Below, piece by piece: positions 34,567-46,847 of a stretch of DNA of 64,000 bases (positions within the stretch are counted from its first letter, which is position 1; each line of letters opens with the position of its first letter). Under the pieces are notes generated by a model, which did no database searches, was not told the DNA's origin, and was given only the letters and a program-made list of their open reading frames with translations. Where the stretch lies: contig JAVTVY010037013.1 in NCBI GenBank assembly GCA_036873755.1, positions 106,070 to 170,069 of the forward strand, in the 5' to 3' direction. Made by a program: the position numbers and the translations under genes. The stretch is from Hanleya hanleyi. Its lineage: Eukaryota; Mollusca; Polyplacophora; Lepidopleurida; Hanleyidae.

Positions 34567-34990
34567 TAATAATAACATTTATAGGCTGCGTTTACTCTTT
34601 ATATGACCCCGTAGGACGAGTCCTGTTTTGATTTGGGTCGGCAGCTATAACACAGAAGTGTAAACAACATGGTTAAAACAAACCACCAGTCATATATAGA
34701 TAACATTATTAATCTGGGGCAATCTAAGAATATTTGCTGAAAATTCATCAAAATACAATTTTGGACACTTTTACAGATATTAAGATTGAAACTTTGTCGA
34801 ATCACGATTGGTAGTTTATTGTAAAATGTAGGCCCTGGAACTTTAAAGGAATTTTTAAATAGTTCAGTCCTCGCAAATAGCAAAGGAAGCAGATTCTGGT
34901 TTGCTGAGCGAAGCTGCCTAGTACGGCCTGTAAAAGAGAACAGTTCTAATAAATATTCCCAAGCTAGTTCATTTAAGACTTTGCATACTT
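34536..34990 (-). pseudogene. LINE 3' end with (ATT)n tail and C-terminal fragment
   Basis: On the minus strand the order is: ORF C-terminus (LFARTELFKNSFKVPGPTFY, then NKLPIVIRQS; 34,883 to about 34,780), a 3' UTR, then a (ATT)n tail, seen on the plus strand as (TAA)n at 34,536-34,575. This defines the true 3' end of the LINE family whose fragments fill the paralogous blocks. Confidence 0.7.
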
Positions 34991-37863
34991 GGATTACAAT
35001 GTTGTATCTGACCTATAGGTCATTGGATACCAGCCAATGAGTTTATACATATCATTACTAGAAAGTGTAGAGTCACAATCTAAAATAAGTCGCATACTAC
35101 ATTTCTGTACACTTTCTAGTTATCATGGCTTCCCTTCTGACATTAATTATTTCTAACCTTTATCAGAATATATAGACTCTTACAGCGAACATTTGTAGAT
35201 ACGGGACAATATCGATCGACGACAGATTGTTTTTTTAATCCCATGATGGTACAACATCCGACACCACTGAAGCATACTCATGATTTATCTATCAATACTC
35301 AGATAAATATGATGGCTTAGGGCTTAGCTTAGGACTAAGCTTTAATTTGAGTTCGTACATCATTCAAATTTTATTGGTGAAAAATAGACAATTTGTTTTG
35401 AAGGCATTGAACTGTAACAGTTTTTGCCTGGACCATTCCAGTAAAATTTCCAAACCGCGATTCATGTTTAGTTGAATTTCAAAAAATATTCAGGGGACGA
35501 GTCCTCAGCGCAAAAGTTTGTGATAATGATAATTTTACCAGATATGTCCTTGGTACATATATAAGGGATAACAGGAGACATAAAATCGGGTGTTGCTTAA
35601 CTCTAGTACTAGTCTTACGAATAACACAAAGCGAGTTCCCAACTGCTACAATCTGGGATATCACTGATGTGACTTTGGAGACATTCCAGTACAGCAGTCT
35701 CTTTAGCGTGTTGTTGAAGTTAACCAATATCAAATGCCTGTCACATCTCACAAACAATCACAGTTCACATGTTCAAATGAGCTTTGATGTAATTGGATCG
35801 TGAGGTAACCGTGAAGAAACCTGACTTCCTATTTGTCAACTGACCTATTTGAATTTAAACCATTACAAATATTTTTGAATACAATTATTCCCAAAATCTT
35901 CCACGCATTGCATAGTAGGGAAACAAGATTGCTCAAATTTCTTATTTATGCCAGATCTTCGCAAAAATTGATAATAATACTAATCTGCTGTGAATAATAG
36001 TTTTTGTATATTTTTCCACCCGGAAAAGCAGAGATTTCATGCAGGAACACGAGAATATATCACTGAATCTGGTACGCATTACTACAGATGCATGCTGATA
36101 TGTTATACCGAACACAGGAATTGGTCACAAAAAAAAATCACATTATTAGCAAGTGAAATATAATAACAAATTGCATAACGACTCACAATGCTACATATCC
36201 AACTTACTAGGCGTGCATGCTAATGTATTTGATCAAACCCTAGAATAAATCCCAGCACTAGATACATATCATTAGAGCTACACGCTAATATATTTCATCC
36301 GTAATGGCTATACTATAAAAAACAGTTTTCTAGAAATGGAGCATATTTAATTAAATGAGGAAAGCAATCACAAAATTGTACACATACAGTATGAGCAATC
36401 GAACTAATATGTTCCAGCAAGTTAAAGTAGTTCATCCTGAATCTCAACATTTACCAAAGTTTATTATATCCACATGCATTATATTTGATCAACCACCGTA
36501 ATAAATGAAAACACTCCATAGATATTACTATAGATGAATGCTAATATACATGATGATCAATTACAACCGCCTGAATAAATAAAACTGATTGATACACATT
36601 ACTTGAGATGCGTGCTAATACACTTGTCAAACATAGAAATAAATCACAGAAAATTTCACACATTTACTCAAATTTGCATGCTATCACGAATCAAAACCAT
36701 TTTGCTAACAATTTGCTTCACCTGCATTCCAATATATTTGATTGAAACCGAAATAAACGAAAACATATAACTAGGTATACCTGATCACGAATCACACCAT
36801 TTTATATGTACAGGCTAGAATATTTCGCACCAATTGAAACACATTTCTAGAGAGGAGCGACAAAATATATTATGAAAGCTCTTACTTTTGTGAAGCCAAA
36901 AGGGTATTTAAATCTGGACAAAATGCCGTAATTCGTACAGGAAAAAATAAAAAAGATATATATTGTAAATGTTCAGAGTCAAAAGTGACATAAAACAGCA
37001 TCAACTGATGTTTGAACTTAAACTACTTCTCGTACGTTGTAGCAGGGGCGATTTGATATATTAAAATACTCCTAGAACCAACACTAATGTTCTCAATATC
37101 ACCACATCCGCCATGGCGATGTGGTGCTATATTATTTTGGGTCAACAGAGCCAGAAAAAAGGGTGATGGCCCATCACCTTTTATGGTGATGATGCCTGGT
37201 CATGAAAAAATGTGATGGCCAATGTTGTCACCCTTTAAGGGTGATAGCCCAGATCGTCACCCTTTTAGGGTGATCATCACCCTTTCAGGGCGGAAACCTA
37301 TTAGAACATTTGCACTCAATGCTGATCCTCAATTTGGTGTGATAGCCATCACCCTTTTAAGGTGATGATGAAAAAGCGTGATGTCTCCAAATCATTACCT
37401 TTTTCGGGTGATGCTGAAATCACCATTTTAGGTTGAAAAGTGTCACCTTTTTTCAGGCGGTGAATGTGTGATGTTTTAGATATAATAATAATTCGTGTTA
37501 CAGTGTATACAAATGAAGCCATGAAGGAAAGCACAATTTCAAACGTCTGTCGATGAAGTTTACCTCACTTTTGACTATGAAAATCTAAAATATAAATTGG
37601 GTATATTCTCTGTACGAAACACACCTACAGTTGAAGAAATGAAATTTTGGTTTCACTAACGTAACTGCTAATTAAGTTAGACTTACATTTAAACTTGACT
37701 ACTCTTCCTATTCTTGACTATGCCGGGCGCTTATATGAGCTTACGAAGTAAAACAGTGATTTATTTCGCGAATTCTCAAATATAAGCCACTACATTTTAC
37801 AGATGCACTTTAGAAAGTTCATCGGTCTATATGTCTCCGCGGGGTGTTTTAATATCCACATTT
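34991..37863. repeat. Paralogous block 3, 3' of gene 3
   Basis: Colinear with 30,200-32,950: RT fragments (35,248-35,760), the GGAAAAGCAGAGATTTCATG segment (about 36,027), one copy of the 65-bp unit (36,210-36,300) and the TGAAAGCTCTTACTTTTGTG segment (36,874). A 300-bp GGTGATG-rich foldback insert occupies 37,150-37,465. No intact gene. Confidence 0.65.
37150..37465. repeat. GGTGATG/CATCACC-rich foldback insert
   Basis: Repeated AAGGGTGAT and ATCACCCTTT words in both orientations allow many stem-loops. The shorter form at 32,545-32,660 and the absence of an insert at the matching site near 48,657 show growth or loss within a family of paralogous blocks. It could be a mobile foldback element or a hairpin-driven expansion. 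Confidence 0.7.
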
Positions 37864-38754
37864 TTACACAGATCTCCATAGATCCCGGCCCAGACGGACT
37901 GTCATCTTTCCTGTCACGGTTTCGGTTGAGTTATATAACCTACATAGTCTCTTTTTCCGATTAATGTTAAACATGTTACATATGAACTGGGTTTGTTTTA
38001 GACAGTTCGCGGCGCATTCAAGGGGGGAGCGAGCATTTATTGTATCGACGGGTTCGGACATCAACCAGGTATTCCCAGCGCCGTTAGGACCTTTTATTCT
38101 ATTAAATAGGCCGCGTCTGCTCTTGCTTCTTTGTCGTACTTCCTGATTATCATTGGATTTGTCTTGAACAAAACTTGAGAACTTTATGGTACTGTTAGAA
38201 ACATTGCTATACCTTGTAGTTGGTATTGCAGAAGATGTCATTTCGGTCCCGCCTGTCGAAATATGATAGTATTGCACAGCGGTGTATTCGCAGACATAGG
38301 TAGCCTTATGCGTACAATCCCATTGTTGCCAGAAAGCATCTTGATACATATTTATCCATACCGCACACAATTCAATCGTTTCAGTCTGTCCGAAACGTTG
38401 ACTAACGGACTGTATCGGATTCCAGTCGGTAAATATGACTGAGCTGCCATCGGTCCAAAACCATTTTTCGCCGCTTTTTTTGGCAGCTATCCAGAAATGT
38501 CCCTTATTAACCGTGTTGAAGAATTTGTTAAGTTCGTTGTTAGTAATTTTGACCAGTGCACCGCCATTCTCCTGACAAACGCCAGCCGCTCTTGACCATG
38601 TCTCTACAGATGTCATGTGAAATGAATAGCACGTTTTCTCTCACACCAAGGCATCCCACTGAACCCAATCGGGGCATCTGTATGACACTTTACCTTCTTC
38701 TGCACTTGTCAATGATATGAGGTTCGAAAAGTGCAAGATTATCGTGACGAACAT
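37864..38754 (-). pseudogene. Lectin-like/PAN gene 3 with one nonsense codon
   Basis: From the shared Met (38,754) the frame encodes a signal peptide (FVTIILHFSNLISLTS) and the start of the lectin-like domain. It meets TGA at 38,641-38,643, where genes 2 and 4 have a Trp codon (TGG). Beyond it the frame is fully open to 37,864 with all expected landmarks: VCQENGG, FWIAAKKSGEKWFWTDGSS, FTDWNP, ELCAVW, WDC, VCEY, the KSRR linker site and a PAN-type domain with its cysteines. The only visible defect is that single G-to-A change, so loss is recent or polymorphic. It is more similar to gene 4 than to gene 2. Confidence 0.85.
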
Positions 38755-39844
38755 TGTTTTCGTGTTGACAGGTTTGTGTAGACTGGTTCCTTCCCCTTCT
38801 TTCCAAGACGAAGGACAGGTAGCATTTAACATTTTGTTGTCAAATTCTCAATCTAAATAAGAATTTGTCGCTTTTCGGCACCGGATACGTGTAATCACTT
38901 TGATCCACATGTACTGTTGTTGTTGTTGTTGTTGTTGTTAAGCTTTTGTTGTTGATATTCTACAGTATGTCAAGCTCCTGATTTGAACTGCGTCTTTTAA
39001 CGAAACTGAATAACAAAATTGCCGCAAATTCAAACTGCCAGAGTTTGCCTGTCTGCGGCTTTGACAGCAAGGATATAACTCAGTCTTCGATTTTTGAAAA
39101 GTTATACTTCTCGGAATTCATTCGTTTACATTGTACACGCTACCATGGACGAAACATCTGAGCGACAATCAGGTAATATGCAAGATAATTAAACATACCC
39201 CAGACAATATCGACTTTGCTGTATGTTAATGAGTTGTTTCTCCTGAGACTGAAATTCGATCTAGTACAATCTATGGCTTTCTGTCATATCGTCCCGTCAT
39301 ATTATTATTGGCAGCGAGACTGAAGGACAAATCGATAACACTACGGCTCATCCAGATATAATGATACGAAACAAATAGTTTGCGAAGATGCGATATAGTA
39401 GAAACTTTGAATGTCTGGTGGCGATTGAATGGCTTGTTGGTAAGAGTGTAATGGTAGCATCGCCCTTACACACGTTTCCTTCACTTAGCAACGCAGGTCG
39501 AACTCGCGCTGTAGCCTTATGAGCAGGTATGATATTCAATGAATATGAATGAAATAGATCAGATTATACCAGTAGCTCTCAGCTAATTGCAGGAAAAGGA
39601 AATTGACTACACGCGCATGTACGCACCACTAAATTGTGCTTTCGACAGCAGCAACATTTTTTTCCTATGCTAATCCTTGGACAATGCTGATTTGCCCTGG
39701 TGTCGGCGACATTTGCATAGCACGTGGAACATCGCACGACATTCCCTTCTTTATCAAAATCTCTTCCCTATGTTTATAACATGGAGCGGATTTTCTCAAA
39801 TATTAATAACTGGTGTGAATGAGAAAATGTGGATCAGGTGTGCC
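38755..39844. other. Upstream region of gene 3
   Basis: Contains a (TTG)n run (38,910-38,941), longer than those upstream of genes 2 and 4. 38,870-39,660 is colinear with 50,070-50,840 upstream of gene 4. No gene was recognised; the small frames at 39,348-39,539 and 39,677-39,940 are incidental. Confidence 0.5.
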
Positions 39845-42165
39845 TACAGGTGTACTAAGGGCCCCGTACTACAGTTATTATCAGAATGTATTGTACTAAG
39901 GACCCCGTACTACAGTTATTATCACAATGTATTGTACTAAGGACCCCGTACCACAGTTATTATCACAATGTATCGTACTAAGTATCCCCGTACTACAGTT
40001 ATTATCACAATGTATCGCACTAAGGACCCCACAGTTATTATCACCATGTATCGTACTAAGGACCCCGTACTACAGTTATTATAACAATGTATCGTACTAA
40101 GTATCCCCGTACTACAGTTATTATCACAATGTATCGTACTAAGGACCCCATACTACAGTTATTACCACCATGTATTGTACTAAGGACCCCGTACCACAGT
40201 TATTATCACAATGTATCGTACTAAGTATCCCCGTACTACAGTTATTATCACAATGTATCGTACTAAGGACCCCATACTACAGTTATTATCACAATGTATC
40301 GTACTAAGGACCCCGTACTACAGTTATTATCACCATGTATCGTACTAAGGACCCCGTACTACAGTTATTATCACAATGTATTGTACTAAGGACCCCGTAC
40401 CACAGTTATTATCACAACGTATCGTACTAAGTATCCCCGTACTACAGTTATTATCACAATGTATCGTACTAAGGACCCCATACTACAGTTATTATCACAA
40501 TGTATCGTACTAAGGATCCCGTACTACAGTTATTATCACCATGTATCGTACTAAGGACCCCATACTACAGTTATTATCACCATGTATCGTACTAAGGACC
40601 CCGTACTACAGTTAGTATCACCATGTATTGTACTAAGGACCCCGTACTACAGTTATTATCACCATGTATTGTACTAAGGACCCCGTACTACAGTTATTAG
40701 CAGAATGTATCGTACTAAGGACCCCGTACTACACAATTTATCGTGCTAAGGACCCCGTACTGCAATTATTATCACAATGTATTGTACTAAGGACCCCGTA
40801 CCACAGTTATTATCACACTGTATCATACCAAGTATCCCCGTACTACAGTTATTATCACAAGGTATCGCACTAAGGACCCCGTACGATAGTTATTATCACC
40901 ATGTATTGTACTAAGGACCCCGTACTACAGTTATTATCACAATTTATCGTACTAAGGACCCCGTACTACACTTATTATCACAATGTATTGTACTAAGGAC
41001 CCCGTACCTCAGTTACGATCACAGTGTATCGTACTAAGTATCCCATACTACAGTTATCATAGCAATGTGTCGTATTAAGGACCCCGTACCTCAGTTAGTA
41101 TCACAATGTATCGTACTAAGGACCCCGTACTGCAGTTATTATCACAATATATCGTCTTAAGGACCCCGTACCACAGTTATTATCACAGTGTATTGTACTA
41201 AGGATCCCATACTACATTTATTTTCACAATGTATCGTACTAAGGGCCCCGTACTACAGTTATTTTCACAATGTATCGTACTAAGGGCCCCGTACTACAGC
41301 TAGTATCACAATGTATCGTATTGAGGATCCCGTACTACAGTTATTATCACAATGCATCATACTAATGTTATCTCAATGTATTGTACTAAGGACACGCACT
41401 ACAGTTATTATCACAGTGTATTGTACTAAGGACCCGGTACTACAGTTATTATCACAATGTATCGTACTGAGGACCCCGTACTGCAGTTATTATCACAATG
41501 TATCGTACTAATGTTATCTCAATGTATCGTACTAAGGACACGCACTACGGTTATTATCACAGTGTATTGTACTAAGGACCCGGTACTACAGTTATTATCA
41601 CAATGTATCGTACTAAGGACCCCGTACTACAGTTGTTATCACAATGTATCGTACTGAGGACCCCGTACTACAGTTATTATCACAATGTATCGTACTAATG
41701 TTATCTCAATGTATCGTACTAAGGACCCGTACTACAGTTATTATCACAATGTATTGTACTAAGGACCCGGTACTACAGTTATTATCACAACGTATCGTAC
41801 TAAGGACCCCATACTACAGTTATTATCACAATGTATCGTACTAAGGACCCCGTACTACACTTATTATCACAATGTATCGTACTAATGTTATCTCAATGTA
41901 TCGTACTAAGGACCCGTACTACAGTTATTATGACACTGTATTGTACCAAGGACCCGGTACTACAACTGTTATCAAAATGTATTGTACTTAGCACCTCGTA
42001 CTGCAGTTATTATCACAATGTATCGTACTATGGACCCCGTAATACAGATATTAACACAATTTATCTTACTAAGTACCCCGTACCACAGTTATTATCACAA
42101 TGTATCGTACTAGGGACCCCGTACCACAGTTATTATCACAATGTGTCGTACTAAGGATCCCGTAC
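39845..42165. repeat. 41-bp minisatellite, ~2.3 kb, with higher-order units
   Basis: The unit GTACTAAGGACCCCGTACTA, CAGTTATTATCACAATGTATC recurs roughly 55 times. From about 41,300 a higher-order period of about 187 bp (with a 146-bp variant) appears, marked by the shortened ATGTTATCTCAATGTATCG unit. Repeated short plus frames are by-products. It separates block 3 from block 4. Confidence 0.95.
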
Positions 42166-43679
42166 TACAACCGTCTCGGAACAACCAATTAAGAAGTGAA
42201 TATGTAATCGATCATTACAATCGATCATGTGACGAGCAGAGTCGAGCATATGAGGGACAAGTCTGAGCTGGTATTTAGTACATTAAATCCAGGTTACTCT
42301 ATTTGGCGGATTCTAGTGGCATTATCACATCGAAGGATGACCGGAGCAATCAGAATTAGGACATTACTGGTTAATTCTCTGTTTTGTCTAGTGTGCAAAT
42401 GGATTCTCTAGTGTAAAATGTTGTTGTTGTTGTAAGAGAGTTGTTGTTACCTTCACAAAATTGCCAATACCTCTTAAGGAGGTTCCAGTCAAATTCAATT
42501 TAATATCTACTGCGCGTGTTTCTGCGCTTCTACCAAAATTGGGATATTTTAGTAAAAAATAATAAAAAAAGAACTATTAGCTTGAACGAGAACAGATTTT
42601 TAAGGATTTTTGAATTGGATAATGTGCTATTCAAGTATCGAAGCAATTAAGACCGCATGGGAGGAACGCTGGGAAAGTGACTTGACGAAATCCGAGTTAT
42701 TTTGCTATATGAACATGTTGGCATGCAACTAGTTCGACAAATAAAATAAATCGACTGGTGGCCCCCACCCCCTCCACTTTTTTATATATTTTGATTTAGC
42801 GGTGTCTCAGAAAACTTTTCAGACACCCTAAAGAAAGTGACATTTTAACTTGTGCGTTTTTACTATGAAAATATGGGCATTTTTCATGGAATTTCTATCA
42901 AATCTAAATATTAGAGTAAGCTTAAACCATTATAAAAGAACTTCTTTAACGTCAGCTCCACAGCAATAAAGAAGTTGTTATCCATATAATAGCATTTTGT
43001 TATATACGCCGACTTCTAACTGCCTATCAAAGAAAAAGGGAAACATTATAAGAGACTATAAATTCGTAGGTTCTGCAAAAATAATCCCGCCGACAACTGG
43101 ATTTTATCCTTTATTTTGAATGTTGACGAAAACATCTTGTCGAAATATAAGAAAAATGACAAATTATCTGAAACATCCTTAAGCGACAAGACCGGTACCG
43201 TTGTGTGTCGTAATGTTCTTTCGGTCACCCTTGGAAATACTTGAAATAAGCAATTTAGAAATTATGTCAATCAGAATCTCCATACCTTTGTTATTCAGGC
43301 TGTTGTTAGGCAATATTTATGTAATTATCAATGTTTGGATAAAACGTGTTCAAAAGCGTTTTAGAACTTTAGTAAAGAAGAAGGGACATTAGGGGCCACG
43401 TCCAATCGATCGATATGGTTTCTCGATTAACGAGTAAAACCGATAAATATCTCGTTTCGACGAGTGGCGGTTGATCTCTATCGATTGTGGTCCCAATTTT
43501 CTCAGGAAATGCAAGTCCATCTCGATACCCTCGAAATAACTCGACTTTCTTCGAGAATGGAATCGAGATGCATGCAAATGAAGGTTTAAATCATTCGGTA
43601 GGTGTGCTCTATATTATTCTCTATGGCAGTGGTATTAATCTCGGCGAGGACATCTGCATTAAAACACGGATAATGAATT
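42166..43679. other. Intergenic between minisatellite and LINE tail D
   Basis: A (TTG)n run lies at 42,417-42,434. 42,958-43,045 is the second copy of the small hairpin element (see 22,690-22,800). Near 43,400-43,580 the words ATCGATCGATATGG and TCTCGATTAACGAG recur loosely. No gene was recognised. Confidence 0.45.
42958..43045. repeat. Second copy of short hairpin element, loop inverted
   Basis: GCTCCACAGCAATAAAGAAG, then TTGTTATCCATATAATAG and TTATATACGCCGACTTCTAA. Compared with 22,690-22,800 the right flank is in the same orientation, but the GCTGTGGAGC loop is reversed. The left arm is poorly preserved. Confidence 0.65.
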
Positions 43680-44171
43680 AACGTTTCGTAACTTGACTCC
43701 AATTCCGCTTAACCCAGGATAAGCCGCCTTACGACCCCATGTACTTCAAGACCATTATGGTGTTCATTGTTCAAGCATAATCAAAGCGTGACTGAGATAC
43801 ATCATTCTCTAGATAACGACTTTACATCGAAAACCATATGGATTAAGAATAATGATCAGCGATACAGATTTGATATTTTGGGAACATCATGATGTCTTGC
43901 CGGTATGATGGATAAGAATGTCCTGGTGATTAGTGTCCCTTTTCTTATCCTTTTCTATTGACACTTGACCAGAACGTGAAGAAAATTGTTCTACCTTGGT
44001 TAGAAGATACGAGCCGGACACTCGTAGTCACCGGACATTGTGAGCCTCCAAACCAGCATCATTGAAAACTCTTGACCGCGGCTGTTATATCAATTAGTCC
44101 TTTGGATTATGGACGCGGAACTTCTTTACTGGACGACAACTGAATATTGAAGGACGGACTAGACGCTTGTT
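43680..44171 (+). repeat. LINE 3' tail, copy D, with ~155-bp insertion
   Basis: It begins with CGTTTCGTAACTTG as at the end of the RT ORF (11,372) and runs to GACGCTTGT. Between GTCTTGCCGG and CATCATTGAAAAC lies an insertion (about 43,903-44,061) with similarity to 45,600-45,690 (AAAATTGTTCTACCTTGGTT against AAAATTGTCCTAGCTGGGTT). Confidence 0.7.
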
Positions 44172-45169
44172 TTTAACTCGATAGAAATTTCCAATAGCGG
44201 TGATTCCCCAGTTCTGCATATTCCGTACAAACTCTGCATGAAAGCGTGCTCTTCGCTATTTTTTGAAGTCCGTTCAAAGTAACGGTCAATACAAAGGCAC
44301 TTTTTCACAGATGATGTATCATGCTGAACGGCACTGTACAGAAAAGCCCACCATACACGTAAGTACTTAGCTGTTACTGAGCCGTTCCTGTGTGGTAATC
44401 ACAGGTCAGAACTGCGCTTAACTGAACTGAACAGTATGCCGATTAGCAAAATCCTGGTTGAAAGACATAACTGAGCAGTAATGCACGGTAACAGGTTGGT
44501 TACTATTTACTTAATTTGTAGCACTGTTCACTCCAGATCCTGCGATACCGGTACTGTAAGGTATCTAATCAGTACTGACCAGTTACTGAGTGTTACTGTG
44601 TGGATACTGGTCAGTATTGACTGATACTGCAGTGAGGTGTACTGTTCAGGCGCCTTCTGTGTGGTTACCAGGCAGTTACCACACAGTACCAACATGTGGA
44701 AATTTGGCTGTGTAGAAGGATAACCGTCCGTGTCCGTATAGGCGTGCAGTGAAGAGTGTTCTAGAGAACTGATACTGGTGAACTGCCTTAACATGATTAA
44801 TGCGTTCGGGTAGTATGTCAGTTTAGGTAGTCTTAAATTTTGGATCGCCTCTTGGCGGTTGTTGGATCTATTCAGATAAATATGCTCTTTACTCCGTGTA
44901 CGGGACATTTGAGAATTTCTCCCCGTGTAGGACGGACGGAGGCCTGGGGTTGCAAGTGAGGTATTTTCTTGTTTGCTGAAAGCCCTGAACTGCTACTCTC
45001 GTTATTGTGAATTAAATGTAAACCATTCTGATGTGAACCATTCTGATGTGAACCATTCTGAATCAAGAACCATCGACGGTCGTCGGCTGACTAAATAAAC
45101 TCTGGCCATTTTACTAAAGTGTCCAAGTTATTATTGAATCCCCAAACGACGGAAATTTCGACTCTTACA
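44172..45169. other. Intergenic, CAGTTACTG-rich
   Basis: 44,330-44,660 is enriched in CAGTTACTG/CAGTA words in both orientations and could be a degraded foldback element, but I cannot define ends. The three copies of GAACCATTCTGATGT near 45,025-45,060 are a small tandem repeat. No gene. Confidence 0.4.
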
Positions 45170-45503
45170 GATACAACTGCTGAAATCCAAGATGGCTACT
45201 GGTGGCCATCTTGGATTACGCAGGTAACTGAATAGCATTCCCAACCGTCCTCTCACCGATGTCAAGTAACAGTCCACGTCTGAAGAAAATCGGTTCGATA
45301 GTTCGCGAGTTATTGGTCGGACAAGAAATGTGTAAAGATACAACTGCTGAAATCCAAGATGGCTGATTGCGGCCATCTTGGATTACGCTTGGTATCTGAA
45401 AAGCAATCCCAATCGTCCTATCATCGATGACAAGACACTTCGCAAGTTTGAAGTGGATCGGTTCAACGGCTCTTGAGTTATTAATCGGACAAGAAATGTG
45501 TAA
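45170..45503. repeat. 167-bp direct repeat, two copies, with internal palindrome
   Basis: GATACAACTGCTGAAATCCA starts at 45,170 and 45,337. Each copy has AATCCAAGATGGC and GCCATCTTGGATT as an inverted pair and ends with GGACAAGAAATGTGTAA. Small repeats of GGAATAACGG follow (45,515-45,545). Confidence 0.85.
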
Positions 45504-45747
45504 CGGAATTACAGAACTACGGAATAACGGAATAACAGAACTAAGGACGCCCGGTGTCTCTAAGCCCCCCCGCCGACAAATATGGCGGGGACAAACAATA
45601 ATGACGGGCACTTCTCCCCAATGTGGAGAAAATTGTCCTAGCTGGGTTACAAGATAGAGGCCGGAAACTGTTAGACACCAGACATTATTAACCACCGTAC
45701 CGGTTCAGTGGTGCAAGGCTTGCGATCTCCAGCGAAACCCCCTCACG

Positions 45748-46280
45748 TATAATTATATCATAGTATATAATTCCCTTAGCTTGGAGACGGTATACAGTAA
45801 GTTACATATCACACTGAGTAAGTTATCTGGTGATAGACAATGAGGAGCGGGGGATGTATACCCTTCCTTTCATGCCGAGCATCTGGAGAGTTTTAGTATC
45901 TCGTGATTATTAAGTCAGATTATATCTTTGCCCTAATTTCTGGTTGAACAATTCTAACAATGGTGTTATCATGAGTCTGAGAATGTTTCCAGAGAGGATA
46001 TCTGGAATTGAAAATGAATTTGCTATGCTCTTAAACTCTAATTTTTCGGTTTTTAGGCAATGAATGGAATAATGTTCAGCATTGTCTGATGAATTTCCAC
46101 GGCCAGTAATATCAATCATGTCGAGACAAGCAGGAGATTATTTGGCTGCAGCTATGTCTTATTTGTGCTATTCTATTAATATTTCAGGTCTCACTTCTCG
46201 AACACTAGCTCTATTCATTGTTGCAAATTCAGTGTTGTTCCACAGCATCATGGATGAAGGGATACAATATTTGAGGTTAT
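45748..46280. repeat. Tandem duplication copy 1 (paired with 46,805-47,600)
   Basis: Landmarks CCCTTAGCTTGGAGACG, GAGAATGTTTCCAGAGAGGA, TGAATGGAATAATGTTCAGC and GTCGAGACAAGCAGGAG recur in order in copy 2. A partial third copy is at 34,236-34,400. Non-coding. Confidence 0.8.
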
Positions 46281-46418
46281 AAGGCGTGGTCTCTAATGGG
46301 ATACTCAAATCACCAATATATTCGGGAACTGTTGTATAGTTTATACATTATTTTCATTTTCATGACTTCCCTTCTCACTTTAAATGTTTGCTAACATTTA
46401 TTAGAATATATACTCCCT

Positions 46419-46847
46419 TTAAGCCCACTTTGGTAGGCCCGTGACAATTTGCTCGGTGGATAACTGGGCTTTTCTAATTTTTTTTTCGGATCCCATAAAA
46501 GTACAACCCTCCGACACCACTGAGACATACTTAATGATTGATCTCACAAAATTCAGATAAATATGATAGGGATTTCTGCCCAATTTCAATTTGCGTTTTT
46601 GTGTCATTCCAATTTTCTCGGCGACGGAGTTAATGGTATTGACAGTATCGGTTGCCCATTGACAATCGCCTCGGAAAAACACACCCGCGCTTCGATGGTG
46701 TTCCGTTAAAAAACATTTCGGATGATTTAACAAGTTTCTATTAGTGAATAGCGGTGAATTTCTTTTGAGGCCTTTGAACGACAATTGCGGCTGCTGGACA
46801 TTTCTCATATAAAATAACATGGTATACAATTTCCTTAGCTTGGACAC
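46419..46847 (-). pseudogene. LINE RT C-terminal fragment
   Basis: The minus frame shows KLKLGRNPYHIYLNFVRSII, then KYVSVVSEG and KAQLSTEQIVTGLPK. This corresponds to the KLxxxxxxIYxxFIRPIxEYxSxVW..LExxQxxAxRIVTG region of LINE RTs. Upstream, LSFKGLKRNSPLFTNR does not match that order, so the fragment is rearranged. It is related to 29,012-29,310, 30,425-30,690 and 35,248-35,560. Confidence 0.65.

Noticed and set aside
41311..42154. Series of 60-107 codon plus frames with LLSQCIVLRTP-like repeats
   Set aside because: Product of the 41-bp minisatellite and its higher-order units.
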